In this document: positions 48,711 through 61,600 of the stretch, piece by piece | Layout: every line of letters begins with the position of its first letter | Numbering within the stretch: position 1 is the first letter of the stretch | Origin: Hoplostethus atlanticus | Taxonomy: Eukaryota > Chordata > Actinopteri > Trachichthyiformes > Trachichthyidae | Direction of reading: 5' to 3' | DNA length: 64,000 nucleotides | Assembly (NCBI GenBank): GCA_034670405.1 | Contig: JAXDDX010000220.1 | Location: 499,501 to 563,500, forward strand | Notes under the pieces: generated by a model | What the model saw: only the letters and a program-made list of their open reading frames with translations | What the model was told of the DNA's origin: nothing | Databases searched by the model: none | Made by a program: the position numbers and the translations under genes

Positions 48711-49230
48711 CGTGAAAAATCTTTGACTTTCTGTTATTCAAAAACTGGTGTATGTGAAAGATGTGGCAACATTCCCGCATCTTTTGTCATTTGCGACCTA
48801 ACCTGCTTTATCGACTACATTTCTAGGGACAAATGGAGCAATTACTGAAATTATATTACTATATTACTCACTTTGATGAATAACGTGAGTCACCCAAACC
48901 TTAAGCACAGACGCGCACAGTCTAGATGGAACTTTTGTCCTGAATGTTCGTCTAAGTTATTTTTTTATATATATGGTTTCCAAATACATTTCTAGTAGTT
49001 TTGCTCTAGTAGTTTTTTGTTCTCCGTAAAAATGAGTCCAACAAATTGGACTCACTTAAGCGAAGTGGCACACTTTGCCATGCCCAATTCAAAAATCTGA
49101 TTATGTTTTTCGTATTTCTATATGAGGTGACAATAGTATTATTTGATAGTATTTATGTGCAGGAGTATGGCTGGTATTCAGTAATTATTGCTTGTGTTTT
49201 CATATCTATTGAACACCGACACATTGCGAT
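48711..49230. other. Gene-free flank upstream of dnah12
   Basis: AT-rich sequence with no coding motif. An open frame of 91 codons at 49046-49321 overlaps the dnah12 promoter and shows no recognisable protein content. Confidence 0.5.
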
Positions 49231-49377
49231 GCCCCCGCCCGCCCGTTTGGTTTACTGTTTCTATAGCAACCACGTTAATGATCTTCCTTGTTTGGGAAGT
49301 GTCGCTGGAGTCCGAGGTTAAGTTAAATAACTCACCGTTATCTGTTAACAAATAGAGGATTTTATTTGAGCGAACAG
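49231..49377 (+). promoter_or_regulatory. dnah12: dnah12 promoter and non-coding first exon
   Basis: A GC-box-like cccccgcccgcccg (49232-49245) is followed by an X-box (49257-49270). A non-coding exon ends at 49377 with gaacag and a GTAAGA donor. Its 3' partner is the acceptor ttcttctcag at 49600. The transcription start is inferred to lie at about 49290-49350. Confidence 0.55.
49257..49270 (+). promoter_or_regulatory. dnah12: RFX X-box in the dnah12 promoter
   Basis: GTTTCTATAGCAAC matches the ciliary-gene X-box consensus GTHNYYATRRNAAC at every position, with a perfect right half-site (AGCAAC). It lies about 110 bases before the first donor. RFX factors drive motile-cilium genes, which fits an axonemal dynein. 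Confidence 0.6.
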
Positions 49378-49616
49378 GTAAGATGACAGCCTCTTGGTAT
49401 TACCGACATTACAGATCATATACCTGCTTGAAGAACTGTCTTCCATGGCTCCATAGCGACGTTAGCTAACTACGTTGGGATCTAAACTGAGATGACTTGC
49501 CAGCGTTACACTAGTCCGTCTGCGACTTAATTTCTAGTTTTTATTCTCTGTGTCGTTGTAGTTAATTCTGGCAAACATCGCTACTTCTAATTCTTCTCAG
49601 GGTGGTGTTGCCAGAA

Positions 49617-52600
49617 ATGCCTATCTCCCCGGGAGTGTTTCAACCCACAGTGGTCGAGGGCATGAGAAAGTTTCCAGTCCTGCCCTCAATTCCAAGCACG
49701 CAGCAGGAGGGAGCCACTGGGCAGAAGACAGCAACAGATGAAGAAAGGGGGGCTGTAAAGAAGAGATTGTTGAGGCACAGAAGGAGTAAACATCAACAAG
49801 AGCAACTCCATAATATAATGTATGATTCAAGCTCAGCTATTGCATTTCCTTTGTTAGTGCCATGCTGTTGCACCTATACTGAGAGTGGTGATTCCAGTAT
49901 CTATCTAATCTAGTAGCTATCCTAAATAGACTATTGGGCTTTCTGGTAGCAATGTGAAAATGTGCTGTCTGAATTTTTTCAGGGTTTCTAGAGCAATGGA
50001 GGCCTACATTAAGAGCAAAAAGAGGGGAGCTGTGCCCCCCAAGTCACCAGAGCCACAGTTTCCACCCTCTGTATGATATCAATCTATTTATCTTTATATA
50101 CACACATGTACATTACAGATAATATAATATTACAAATATTACACAACTGTGTAGTATTTAATATTTTGCAATATTTGCCTTGCAGATGAACAGCGAGGAG
50201 CAGAAGCGAAGGGTAAGCTTGGTCTTTAGTCTTGAATCTCATCTGTAATTAAAGTAAACCCCATTCATAGATCACACCTCTGTTCTTCCATTTTGGCTAC
50301 ATCTGCAGTTGAACTACATGTTCCTGAAGCAGTGTGTGGAGAGCAGTCCGATTGTGCCCATCCAGCAGCAATGGCTGGACGCCATGCTGGCCCGTGTCCC
50401 CCCTCAACTTAGAGAGGGCCCTGGGAGGGACAAACTGCTAGAGGAGCTCTGTAAGGAAGTCAGCGCCGACTTCCTCAATGGGATTGTTAAGCACACAGGT
50501 TTGCCATTTCTTGATTGTTTCTTGAATGTTCTTGATGTGTGAGTGTGTATGCATAGACTTTACTTGAACAATGCCTCATTGTGCTATTTGCACTCCCTTT
50601 AGTGAACACTGTACTGCAGAAGCCACAGATGAAAGGAACTAGCTTTGAAAAACGGAAAGCTACCCTACCAAGGTGAGTATCTGAACTACACAACCATTTT
50701 GTGCACAATTATCCAAGCAGCAAGGCAAAAAGGTATGTCAACAGTTAGTCTTGTCTTTTTTGAATGTTCTATCATTGTGTAAAATACACTTCATATCTTT
50801 TGGTAGAGTTCTTGATTTCTCCAGACCCTGGCATGATACCTTTATTAGGAGCCGCAAGGAGATTAAGGAAAATTTACACATTCTTCATCCAGTGATGCGA
50901 GCGGTCTTGGATATTGGCTACACAACATTTTCTTCACTGCTCCTGGTTGACCTTTCAGGTTGCAGGTAAGACACCATGTATGCAACATAATACTTTTAGA
51001 ATAAGCACATACCAAAGACATTTCAGATGAAGATTTGCTCAAGTTTCTTTTTGCTTAAGTTTTGGCTTCTTTCGATGCAGGGCTTCAGGACCTGTGGACT
51101 GTGAGCACCTAAAGAACAAAGTGGTTGTGGAATGTGAGAGAATAGATGAGCATATCATGAATACCTGGTTCCCCAATGTCATCCACTTGCTGACCAGTAA
51201 GGAGATGCTGCAGGGAGTTAGAGCTGAGAAACTGGACTCCTTCTACACCTGTGTGTCCACCCTCATCTCCAATCAGGTCAGATAGTACTGATTGGATTTG
51301 GAGCACATGAATGAATGAATTCAAGTCAGAATGTATTTAAAGAGTCATTTCATTTCATATAGTTTCTCCATAGTTTTATGGATATTTATTGTTTTTATTT
51401 TGCTGGTTATTTTACCTTTTATTTAAGCAGGGATTATTTAGTAGGGACAGTTCTCTTTAACATAAGAGCTCAGAAACAACAATTGAAAGTAAACTACTTA
51501 GGCTACATTACGTTATACCAAAGCAGTTGTTATAGACATACAGTACATATACAACAGTGAAAGATATAGACTTAAATTGTAAGTGTAAGTGTAAATGCTT
51601 GTGTAAATGCTTGTCGCTGCTGTCTCTATAGTGAATTGGTCAAGGAAGATTATGGACTCTGACCTAAACACTCTATGCCATTAGTCCATTTATACTGTAT
51701 TAGGGGTATATAGCCAGAAGTCTGATTTCCCCAGTTATTTTCACAAGCAACACCTTAAAAACCTGCCATTACTGATTTCTAGTCATTGTATGTATGTAGA
51801 CATTCAGAATAAAATACATTCTTTTGTTTGTAAATTCACAGTTGAAATCTCTTCTTGAGACAAGTGTGCAGGAGTTTGTCAGTCTGTTTGATCCAAGCAA
51901 TCCCCACCGCTTGCCACTCTTCCGTATGGCCTTGACATTTGATGATGAAAAGATGGAGATTTATCCCACCTTTCAAGATCTTGAATCAGCTGTTTTGGAA
52001 ATTCTGAATGCCATCACAAATACTATGCAGGTGAGATTATAGAAAACAGACATTTATATCAATTTGAAGAGAAATCACTATATTATGGCATGTTTTTAGT
52101 GTGTAAACTTACTGACTATGACACTGATCCACAGAAAGTACAGACGGTCCAGTCATGGTTGGCAGAAGCAGCAACCTCGTTTGTTGATGCCAAACTGACT
52201 GATCATGTCCTTGCCTTGGCTCAGGTCACTGTAAAGACTGCTGTGTGCAAGAACCTAGAGGAACCTGACAAACATTTCCAGAATTATGGTGATGCACTAA
52301 AATCTAGTCATTCCCTATCGTCACCCTATTGATGTCAATTCAGTTTGATGCTGACTTTGTCCGCTTTGTGTTTGCAGTTGACAAATATGACTGGCTAGTC
52401 AATGGAACAGCACAGACTCGAGTGGAGAAGTTCATGGAAGAGGAACACTCCTTTGATGAGTATACTGAGGTAACAAGTAGTAGACTCATGATTTTATTCA
52501 TGCTGTTTATTTTATGGGATTATTCCCTTGTTTGATCTGTCTCAATGTGCAATGTGACTCCCAGCTAGTGGAGGAGTTCCGTACTCTCTCAAGGGAGATT

Positions 52601-55600
52601 ATGAGCCTCACAGCAGTAGCCCACTTTACAATGGTTCGTCTGGACTGTGAGGAGCTGAAACAGGGGCTGGCCAACAAAGCCAAGAACTTTGCTCAAATAC
52701 TTTTGAAGAAACTGATCACCAACCACCATGAGCACAATATACAGTGAGTCACATTTTGTCACATTCTCTAATGTATTGGTCTTCTTTTAGTTTCTAAAAT
52801 GCTCACATTTTCTTAAATATTCAATCAGTTCTAACATTTTGTGCCTCCACAAAGGATCTGCCGTGAATTTGAGACCATCAAAGAGAAAGCTCTCACGGTC
52901 CCAGAGAACACAGAGGACATGACTGAGATGATTGCGTACATAAGTTACACTAAGACAAAGGGTATTGCAACGCTAAATGAAAAGATAATCGTGAGTAACC
53001 TAATAATTGGTTCCACAAGTAGTACCGTACACACACATTCATGTATAATTTATATGTATTTCAACCATCTCAGGTCATTACTAACACCATATACTACCAC
53101 CTTGTGCTCTGACAGGAAGCCCACTGCCGACTGAACTACCTCCTGAATGCCCACATCTTTGAGCCAGAGGATCTGGAGCTGAATTCCACTGTCTTTCTCT
53201 GGCCACAAAATATCCTCCCTGTCTTTGAACTCAATGATGAGGTAGTGCTCTTGTTTTTCTGTCTAATATCCTGTTGATCTATAGAGGAAGAAATGATTCT
53301 GGATAGTTATGTCTCTCTCCAGGTGATGGAGAAGGCCAAGCAGAAAGGAAAGCAGGAGCTGTTGGGTAGAAGAGAAAGGTTGACAATAGAGCTGGAGAAG
53401 TTGGGTCGCAGGATGGGCGAGTTTAAAGAATGCTCTGAGTTGGACATGATGCAGCAGGTACAGTGACATGCAGAATGTTTGAACATTGAATTGTAATTAC
53501 AGCACAATTATCATATCATGATAGAAATATCCCAATAAGTCATTCCTGTATCACTGATCCTGGTTCTCAGAAGCAAAATTACCCCCACCCCCTGTTTGGT
53601 CCCAGCTCAGCAGAGGTTGAAAGCTATGTTTTCTGGCTCAGAACCAAATGACTTCTGTTTAACCTGAGTTAGTTAAAAATGTACTTTTATTGTAGCACTA
53701 CACTTTAGATATCACAGTCTAATTATCACTTTTTGGGCAGTATGTGACAGATGTGAGAACAGTTCAGAAAAGGCTGCAGGATGTTGAGGACGCCATTGTC
53801 TTCATCAACAAAGAGGAGACCCTCTACAAATGGGAACAGACATTTTACACAGATGTTGCAGTCATCAAAGAGAGTATTGAACCTTACCAGAAGCTGTTTG
53901 GACTGGTGCTGAAGTGGCAGCGCACTGAGAGGAGGTCTGGTTTCAATTTGATTTGTATTGTATTTCACTACTTATTTGAAATTCTTCTCTGATAAACTTT
54001 AATCCTTTTGTGTCTAGATGGATGGATGGTTCCTTCCTGGACCTAAATGGCGAGAGCATGGAAGTAGAGATGGATGAGTTCTCCAGGGAGATCTACAAGA
54101 CGCTTAAGTTCTTCCAACAGAAACATAAGAAGAATGAACAAGAGAGGGAGAAAATGGATGGGAGGACCAGGCGAAAGTCTGGGGAGGAGGATCCAAGCAA
54201 ACAGGAGAGCCCCACCATACTTATGTGCTCCAGGGTAATGGAGCAGATCAAAGACTTCAAGGTATTGAACTTAACTATTCTTTCAGTGGAAAAGCACTTA
54301 CTAATGAAGTCTCAGAGTATATCACGTCTTGTCTGCTGATACTAATCCATTATGCTGAATGTACTTGTGTCAACAGGAGCATATCCCTATGGTGTCCATC
54401 CTATGTAATCCGGGTATCAGAGCTCGTCATTGGGACCAGATGTCAGAGATAGTGGAGTATGACCTTACTCCAGACTCTGGCACCACACTGCGCAAAGTTC
54501 TTAAACAAAACCTTGCCCCTTACCTGGAGCAGTTTGAGTCCATCAGTGCTGCTGCTAGTAAGGTGACGACTCGACTTGAAATGTTTTTTTTCTATCTACA
54601 ATTTCTACTTGAATCCTTCATGCTAAATCCTTGCGTAAACACTATCAGTGTTGAATGCTGTGTCTCCACACTGTGTCTCAACAGGAGTTTTCTCTGGAGA
54701 AGGCTATGCAAACCATGGTGGAGGTTTGGGATGGCATTTCCTTCCACCACCACCCCTACAGAGAGACCGGAGTCTCCATCCTCACAGCCGTGGATGAGAT
54801 TCAGACCATGCTGGATGATCAAATTGTCAAGACCCAGACCATGAGGGGTTCACCATTCATCAAGCCCTTTGAGAGTGAGATCAAGGTTGGTTTCAAGTTT
54901 CAGAAAGTTTGTTTACCAAACTATGTGATGATGTGCAAATACACAAGTTGTATGAGAGTCTTATCTGTTTGGAAGGTTTTTTAATTCTGGTCATGCTCAT
55001 ACCCAGAGAGATTTAACCCTTTATTCTCTGTCCCAATCTCTGGGTACCTCAGGTATGGGAGGAGCGTCTGATCCGTATCCAGGAAACCATAGACGAGTGG
55101 CTGAAGGTCCAGGCCCAGTGGCTCTACCTGGAGCCAATCTTCTCCTCTGAGGATATCATGCAGCAGATTCCGGAGGAGGGACACCTCTTCCAAACTGTTG
55201 ACAAACACTGGAAAGAGGTCATGAGGCACTGTGTCAAGGACCCCAAGGTAGTTGAAGAAACTTGAGTTTAGGGTGACCACATGGCTGCTGGCTGGTGAAA
55301 TTGTCTTTGTAAATTATTCTGAAAATGAATTCTGAATGAATGAACAAATTTAATTGATACATTGTAATTGTAGATTCTGCCAGCAACCTCACTGCCTGGT
55401 TTGCTTGAAAGACTTCAAGATTGCAACAACCTTCTGGATAATATCATGAAGGGACTGAATGCTTACCTGGAGAAGAAACGTATTTTCTTTCCAAGGTAGA
55501 GAAAAAGATTTTGCTATTTGCTATGGCATACTATGTGTATGTGTATGTCTACTACTTGTCTATAGCTTTGTTAATATCACAATTTGTTTTTCTCACTACC

Positions 55601-58600
55601 TCCACTACGACCAGGTTCTTCTTCTTGTCCAATGATGAAATGCTAGAGATTCTGTCTGAGACCAAGGACCCACTGCGAGTACAGCCCCATCTGAAGAAGT
55701 GCTTTGAGGGTATTTCCAAGCTGGACTTCCTACCGAATCTGGATATCCAGGCAAGTCAGTCTTACATAGTCTTACATTGTTGGGACATGACTCCATGATT
55801 CATGGACTTTATAAAGTTGCCTGTCCTTCCTGTCCAGGCCATGTACAGTAGTGAAGGTGAGCGCGTTCAGCTCATCCAGCATATCTCCACATCTGCGGCC
55901 AGGGGAGCCGTGGAGAAGTGGCTGGTGCAAGTGGAGGATGTGATGCTGCGCAGTGTCAGAGATGTAGTGGCCCGCTCCAGGGTGGTGAGATCACTGTCCT
56001 CCATACTTACTATAATACACAGTAGTATGAGTTGTTCACAGTAAAGCCAAGAATGTGAGTCAGTGACAGATGTGTGGTTGTGTGTGATTGTGCTGGCAGG
56101 CCTATGCTGAGACCCCCCGTAGCCAGTGGGTAAAGGAGTGGCCTGGGCAGGTGGTGCTCTGTACCGCTCAGATCTTCTGGACCCTGGAGGTGCACGGAGC
56201 CATCAGAGCAGAGGCTGATGTAGGTTTTTATATTTTCATTTTTATTACCTAATAATGGATTAACTTTCGTGACAACTGTTTTTTTCTGAAAATTAAACAT
56301 TTTTATTTCTGCTCTTGAAATGAACAGATTCTGTACAGTACCATGATGCATTCATGGCAATGACTAGTTCTTTCTGAATATGATGAGAGGATTTTGGTGC
56401 AAAGATTCATTCATTCATAGTTAAATATTCTTTGTTTTATTAATTAGATACTACTCAATAAAGAACAGACATAATATGTAGAAAAGGATTTTCAGTGAAA
56501 ATGTGCAGTGACAGTGATGAAGTTAGATAGTGTATAGGTATAGACCAGTGAAATGACTAACCTCTGACTGACTGACCTGAATTGTGCTCTTGATGCCCAT
56601 GGTGCCATAGCAATATCACCCTGGGAAAAATATTAAAACGGCAATTGTTTTTTGTTCTGTGCAGGGTTTAAAAAACTACTATCAGCAACTAAAGAATCAG
56701 CTGAATGACATTGTGGAGCTGGTAAGAGGGAAGCTGCCCAAGCAAACGCGGACCACATTGGGAGCACTGGTCACAATTGATGTCCATGCCAGGGATGTGG
56801 TCATGGAGCTTATTGAGAAAGGTACTTCCGGCACAAAATACAAAGTGTTGATATTTGTAACAGAGCTTCATTTAAGTTTATAGAAAGTACCCAGAATTAT
56901 TGATTATAAAACAAAATATTAAGTATCCATTTATTGCAGTTTCCATTTATTTATTCTGTTTCCAGGTGTATCACATGAAACAGACTTCCAGTGGCTAGCC
57001 CAGCTCCGTTACTACTGGAATGATGAAAATGTACGTGTTCGCATTATCAACTGTGATGTCAAGTACGCCTATGAGTACCTGGGGAACTCACCACGACTAG
57101 TCATCACCCCACTGACTGACAGATGCTACCGAACCCTGGTAAAATATCTTACAGTTACCTAAATATAATTACCTTTATTACTTACTTTGTTTTATTGGAC
57201 TAATGCTAAGTTATCAAATATTTTGACATTTCATTTCAAAGTCCTCCCTCTGTCTTAGATCGGGGCTTTTTACCTGAGTTTGGGGGGCGCACCTGAGGGT
57301 CCCGCCGGGACAGGGAAGACTGAGACCACCAAGGATTTGGCCAAAGCTTTAGCTGTGCAGTGTGTGGTCTTCAACTGTTCTGACGGACTGGATTACCTTG
57401 CTATGGGCAAAGTAACAATGACTGGAAATTTCAATCTATGCAATTGCTGCAAAATGATTCTTGATTATCATGTCATCTTGAGATACTGTAACACATCATC
57501 TACCAAGTTGCCTTGCACCAAGTTGTTTGAAATGTCAAATCTACAGTAGTCATCAACACATTTTGACCACAAACATCCTCTGGTAAACACATGTATTTTG
57601 ATGTAACAGTTTTTCAAAGGTCTGGCATCATCTGGTGCGTGGGCATGTTTCGACGAGTTCAACCGTATCGAGCTGGAGGTGCTGTCTGTAGTGGCCCAGC
57701 AGGTGCTCTGCATCCAGAGGGCCGTCGAGCAGAAGTTGGAGTACTTTGACTTTGAAGGGACCACCCTCAAACTCAACCCCAACTGCTTTGTGTCTATCAC
57801 CATGAACCCTGGCTATGCCGGACGCTCAGAACTCCCAGACAACCTCAAGGTCTTTCTGTCTTTTGGACTTTTACCAGCCAGCAGTTATCAGATGCTGGAT
57901 TGGTATTGTCAGTTATGGAAATGTAGGGTGATGTATGTGTAATTACCAATGTTGGGCTTGTTATTCCAAACAAGTAGTGGGAATATTTCCACTGGATGAA
58001 AGTAAACTTTTCTGACACTTCAAGGCTAGCTCAATGTATCATGTGTCAGCTGAGAGGATGATGACTCATGACAAAAATGAATTGGGAGATCAATCAATTT
58101 CAATCTGACATTTAGAGGGGGTTATAGCACAAGTAACAACATATTTTTTGACTGGTAGCTGTAACATTATTATTGAAACTGAATTAGTCATTTGCTATGC
58201 TACTCTACTCGTTACTCATAATCATTATTAACTTTATTTTCTCTGACTTTCTTTTTCCTGCATAGGTGTTGTTCAGAACAGTGGCAATGATGGTCCCTAA
58301 CTATGCCCTGATTGCAGAGATCTCTCTGTATTCGTATGGATTCCTCAATGCCAAACCTCTGTCAGTGAAGATTGTGATGACCTACAGGCTCTGTTCGGAG
58401 CAGCTCTCTTCCCAGTTCCATTACGATTATGGCATGAGGGCTGTCAAAGCCGTACTTGTGGCTGCAGGAAACCTCAAACTCAAGTTCCCTAATGAGAATG
58501 AGGATATACTGGTACATGTCTTAAGATACGTCTTAATTGTGAACCTCACCTCTGGTTTTTGTATTGATACCATGATTTTTTTAATACTTTACATTTATCC

Positions 58601-61600
58601 ACATGTTGTATCGTCCAGCTCCTGAGATCCATAAAGGATGTAAATGAACCTAAGTTCCTCTCCCATGATATTCCACTGTTCAATGGAATCACCAGTGATC
58701 TGTTCCCAGGCATCTCCCTTCCTGAGGCTGACTATCAGGTTGGATATGTTACTGTCTTGGGGCAATATAACAATGTCTGTGTCTTTATTTATACTGTATC
58801 TCTTTAGCGATATTCTGTCATGTCTTTGGCAGCTGTTCCTGGAGGCTGCTGCCGAGTGCTGTAAAAATCACAATATACAGCAAACACAGGTCTTCTTAGA
58901 GAAGATGATCCAGACATATGAGATGATGATAGTCAGGCATGGGTATGCTATACTTCACATCACCATATTTTGATATCATATTTACCATATTTTAAATTAG
59001 ATGTCACATGATGGTGATTTAGGTATTTTTGAAACATATTAGGAACTTGTGAGTTTGCATTAAGATACTGTTTTTTTTTTGTATTAGGTTCATGCTTGTG
59101 GGAGAGCCCTTTGCTGGGAAAACCAAAGTGCTACACATCCTGGCCGACACTCTGACTCTCATGAATGAGAAAGGGTATAACGATGAAGAGAAGGTCATCT
59201 TCCGGACAGTGAACCCAAAGGCCATTACCATGGGACAGCTCTTTGGACAGTTTGACCCAGTCTCCCATGAGGTGGGCCTGTGCTTTCCCTTCTTTGGATC
59301 CTCTCGTACTTATCCACTGATCCACTGGTTTTCGCGGCATTGATGCATACTTTCTTCCTCTCTGTTTTGTCTACTCACTTTCTTTTTTACTCATGTTAAG
59401 TGGACAGATGGGATTGTGGCCAACACATTCCGTGAGTTTGCATCATCTGAGACACCAGACCGTAAATGGGTGGTGTTTGATGGCCCCATAGACACATTGT
59501 GGATTGAGAGCATGAACACTGTGCTGGATGACAACAAAAAGGTAAAAATACAGCTACCGTAAAAAAGACCATAACAAACTTGATACTGCTAGTATTTGAG
59601 AGTCATGTATATGTTATATATTTTAGCCTGTTTTGGTGTACTCTCCCTCCACAGCTGTGCCTCATGAGTGGTGAGATCATCCAGATGTCCAATCAGATGA
59701 GTTTGATTTTTGAAGCCATGGACTTGTCACAGGCCTCAGTAAGTCAATTGTTTGGAGTAAAATAAGTGTGATTGATCTGACACAATGGTTATTGATTTAC
59801 TTTTTTACTCCCTTATTTTTTATTCCCTTACTTCCCTAACCAAACTTCTTCCAAAAAAGGAAGAACTTAGAAGTTGTTATGAAAACATTATGATGAGGTG
59901 GACTGAATTCAGATTAGAGCACCTCATTTTAAAATTGAACAGTTGTCGGTTAATTTGTTGATATCAACTGGCTGTATCTTGCTAATGGATAAGTGGACAA
60001 TCTGCACTGTTGGAATTCAAATAACTCACCAACATGCTTGACTTTTGACCAGGATCTGATTGGCCAATGAGAGTTCAAAATCCTCCTTGCTAGACTGACA
60101 CATTGCAGGTGGATGTAAGAAAGGTCTGGCTTGTTTTTTTCCCTCCCACTCCAGCCTGCCACAGTGAGTCGATGTGGTATGATCTATATGGAACCGTCTC
60201 AGCTGGGCTGGGAGCCCTTAGTGATCTCCTGGGTGAACACTCTTCCAGAGGCCCTGCAGAGCCCGGACAACAGCTCTCTGCTGCTGGAGCTCTTCCACTG
60301 GCTCCTGCCACCTGCCCTCAGGGTGCTGCGTAAGCACTGCAGGGTGAGTGACCTCTGGCCCCAGAACAGTGTTTTTTTTGTGAGGGGGGATTCATACTGT
60401 ATATACATCAAGGTTTTCTCATGCTGAATTATGGCTTTGTTCTTTGCAGGAAGTTGTTTCCACTAGTAACAGCAACACTGTGGTGTCCTTGTGTCGACTG
60501 TTTGAGATGCTGCTCACTGGACCTGTAAAGGAGGACCCTGGGACTAAAAATATACGCACCTGGATCATGGTAAAGGAGAATAATTTGATGTACTACTGTA
60601 GTATATGGTACACGTATCACTGAATTGTATTATATTTTATCTGCAAATCACACTTTGGAATTGCCCCCTTTACCACACATGCGTAATGGAAAAAATGCAA
60701 GCACAAAAAGATTCATAAATGACTTTTTTCCCAGACATTTAATACATTTGAGTGGTTTGAATATATGCATTTTCCACAATTACCTCAATTTCTCACAGGT
60801 TTGGATACGATTTTAGTAAGTGTATGATACCTCCTACCTCTTTATGATTGCAGGCAGCCTTTGCGTTCTCCCTGGTGTGGTCTGTGGGGGGCAGCTGTGA
60901 TGCAGACAGCAGAGAGAGGTTTGATAAGTTCTTCAGGGTGACTGTTTCAGGGAAGACAGACAAACACCCAATCCCTGCCACTGTGGGGAAATGGGAGTGT
61001 CCCATGGATGAAAAAGGCCTGGTGTATGACTATTCTTATGAGGTACTGCATGGTGATACGACTCAAGCATTTCAGTTGTGTTTAAAATCAGAAAGTCCCA
61101 CTGTAATGTCTTCTGCAGTTTAAAGGAAAAGGCCGCTGGGTCCACTGGAATGACACTATCAAGAATGTCAACCTGGGAGACAAGAACACCAAAGTGCAAG
61201 AGATTATCGTTCCCACCATAGACACAGTCCGCTACTCCTACCTCATGGACCTCTGCATCAGCTATGGAGTGTTAGTATTCAGTGTTCAGTTGCATTAATG
61301 AACACAAATACTGACAGTGCTTCCACCTTAGAGTCTGATATGCTTTGGAAATATATACATTTTATACAAGTTTGTAATAGAGTGAAATTCCCTATTTAAG
61401 GAAATGCTTAGATGTTTTTATTAATAAGACCATTGCCGTATGGATATTTTATATGAATATGGCCACTTTCTTATTGATGTATTATGACATATGCCATGCA
61501 TTCTGGTTAACAATGCATTTCCCATTTTATTTTGCCCTTGGTATACCATACAATAATTCAGAGTTTAAATCCAAGCTTATCATCATTACATTATTTACAT

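Noticed and set aside
49602..49616. dnah12 start at the first codon of the open frame
   Set aside because: Those codons are GTG/TTG just after the splice acceptor; the first ATG is 49617.
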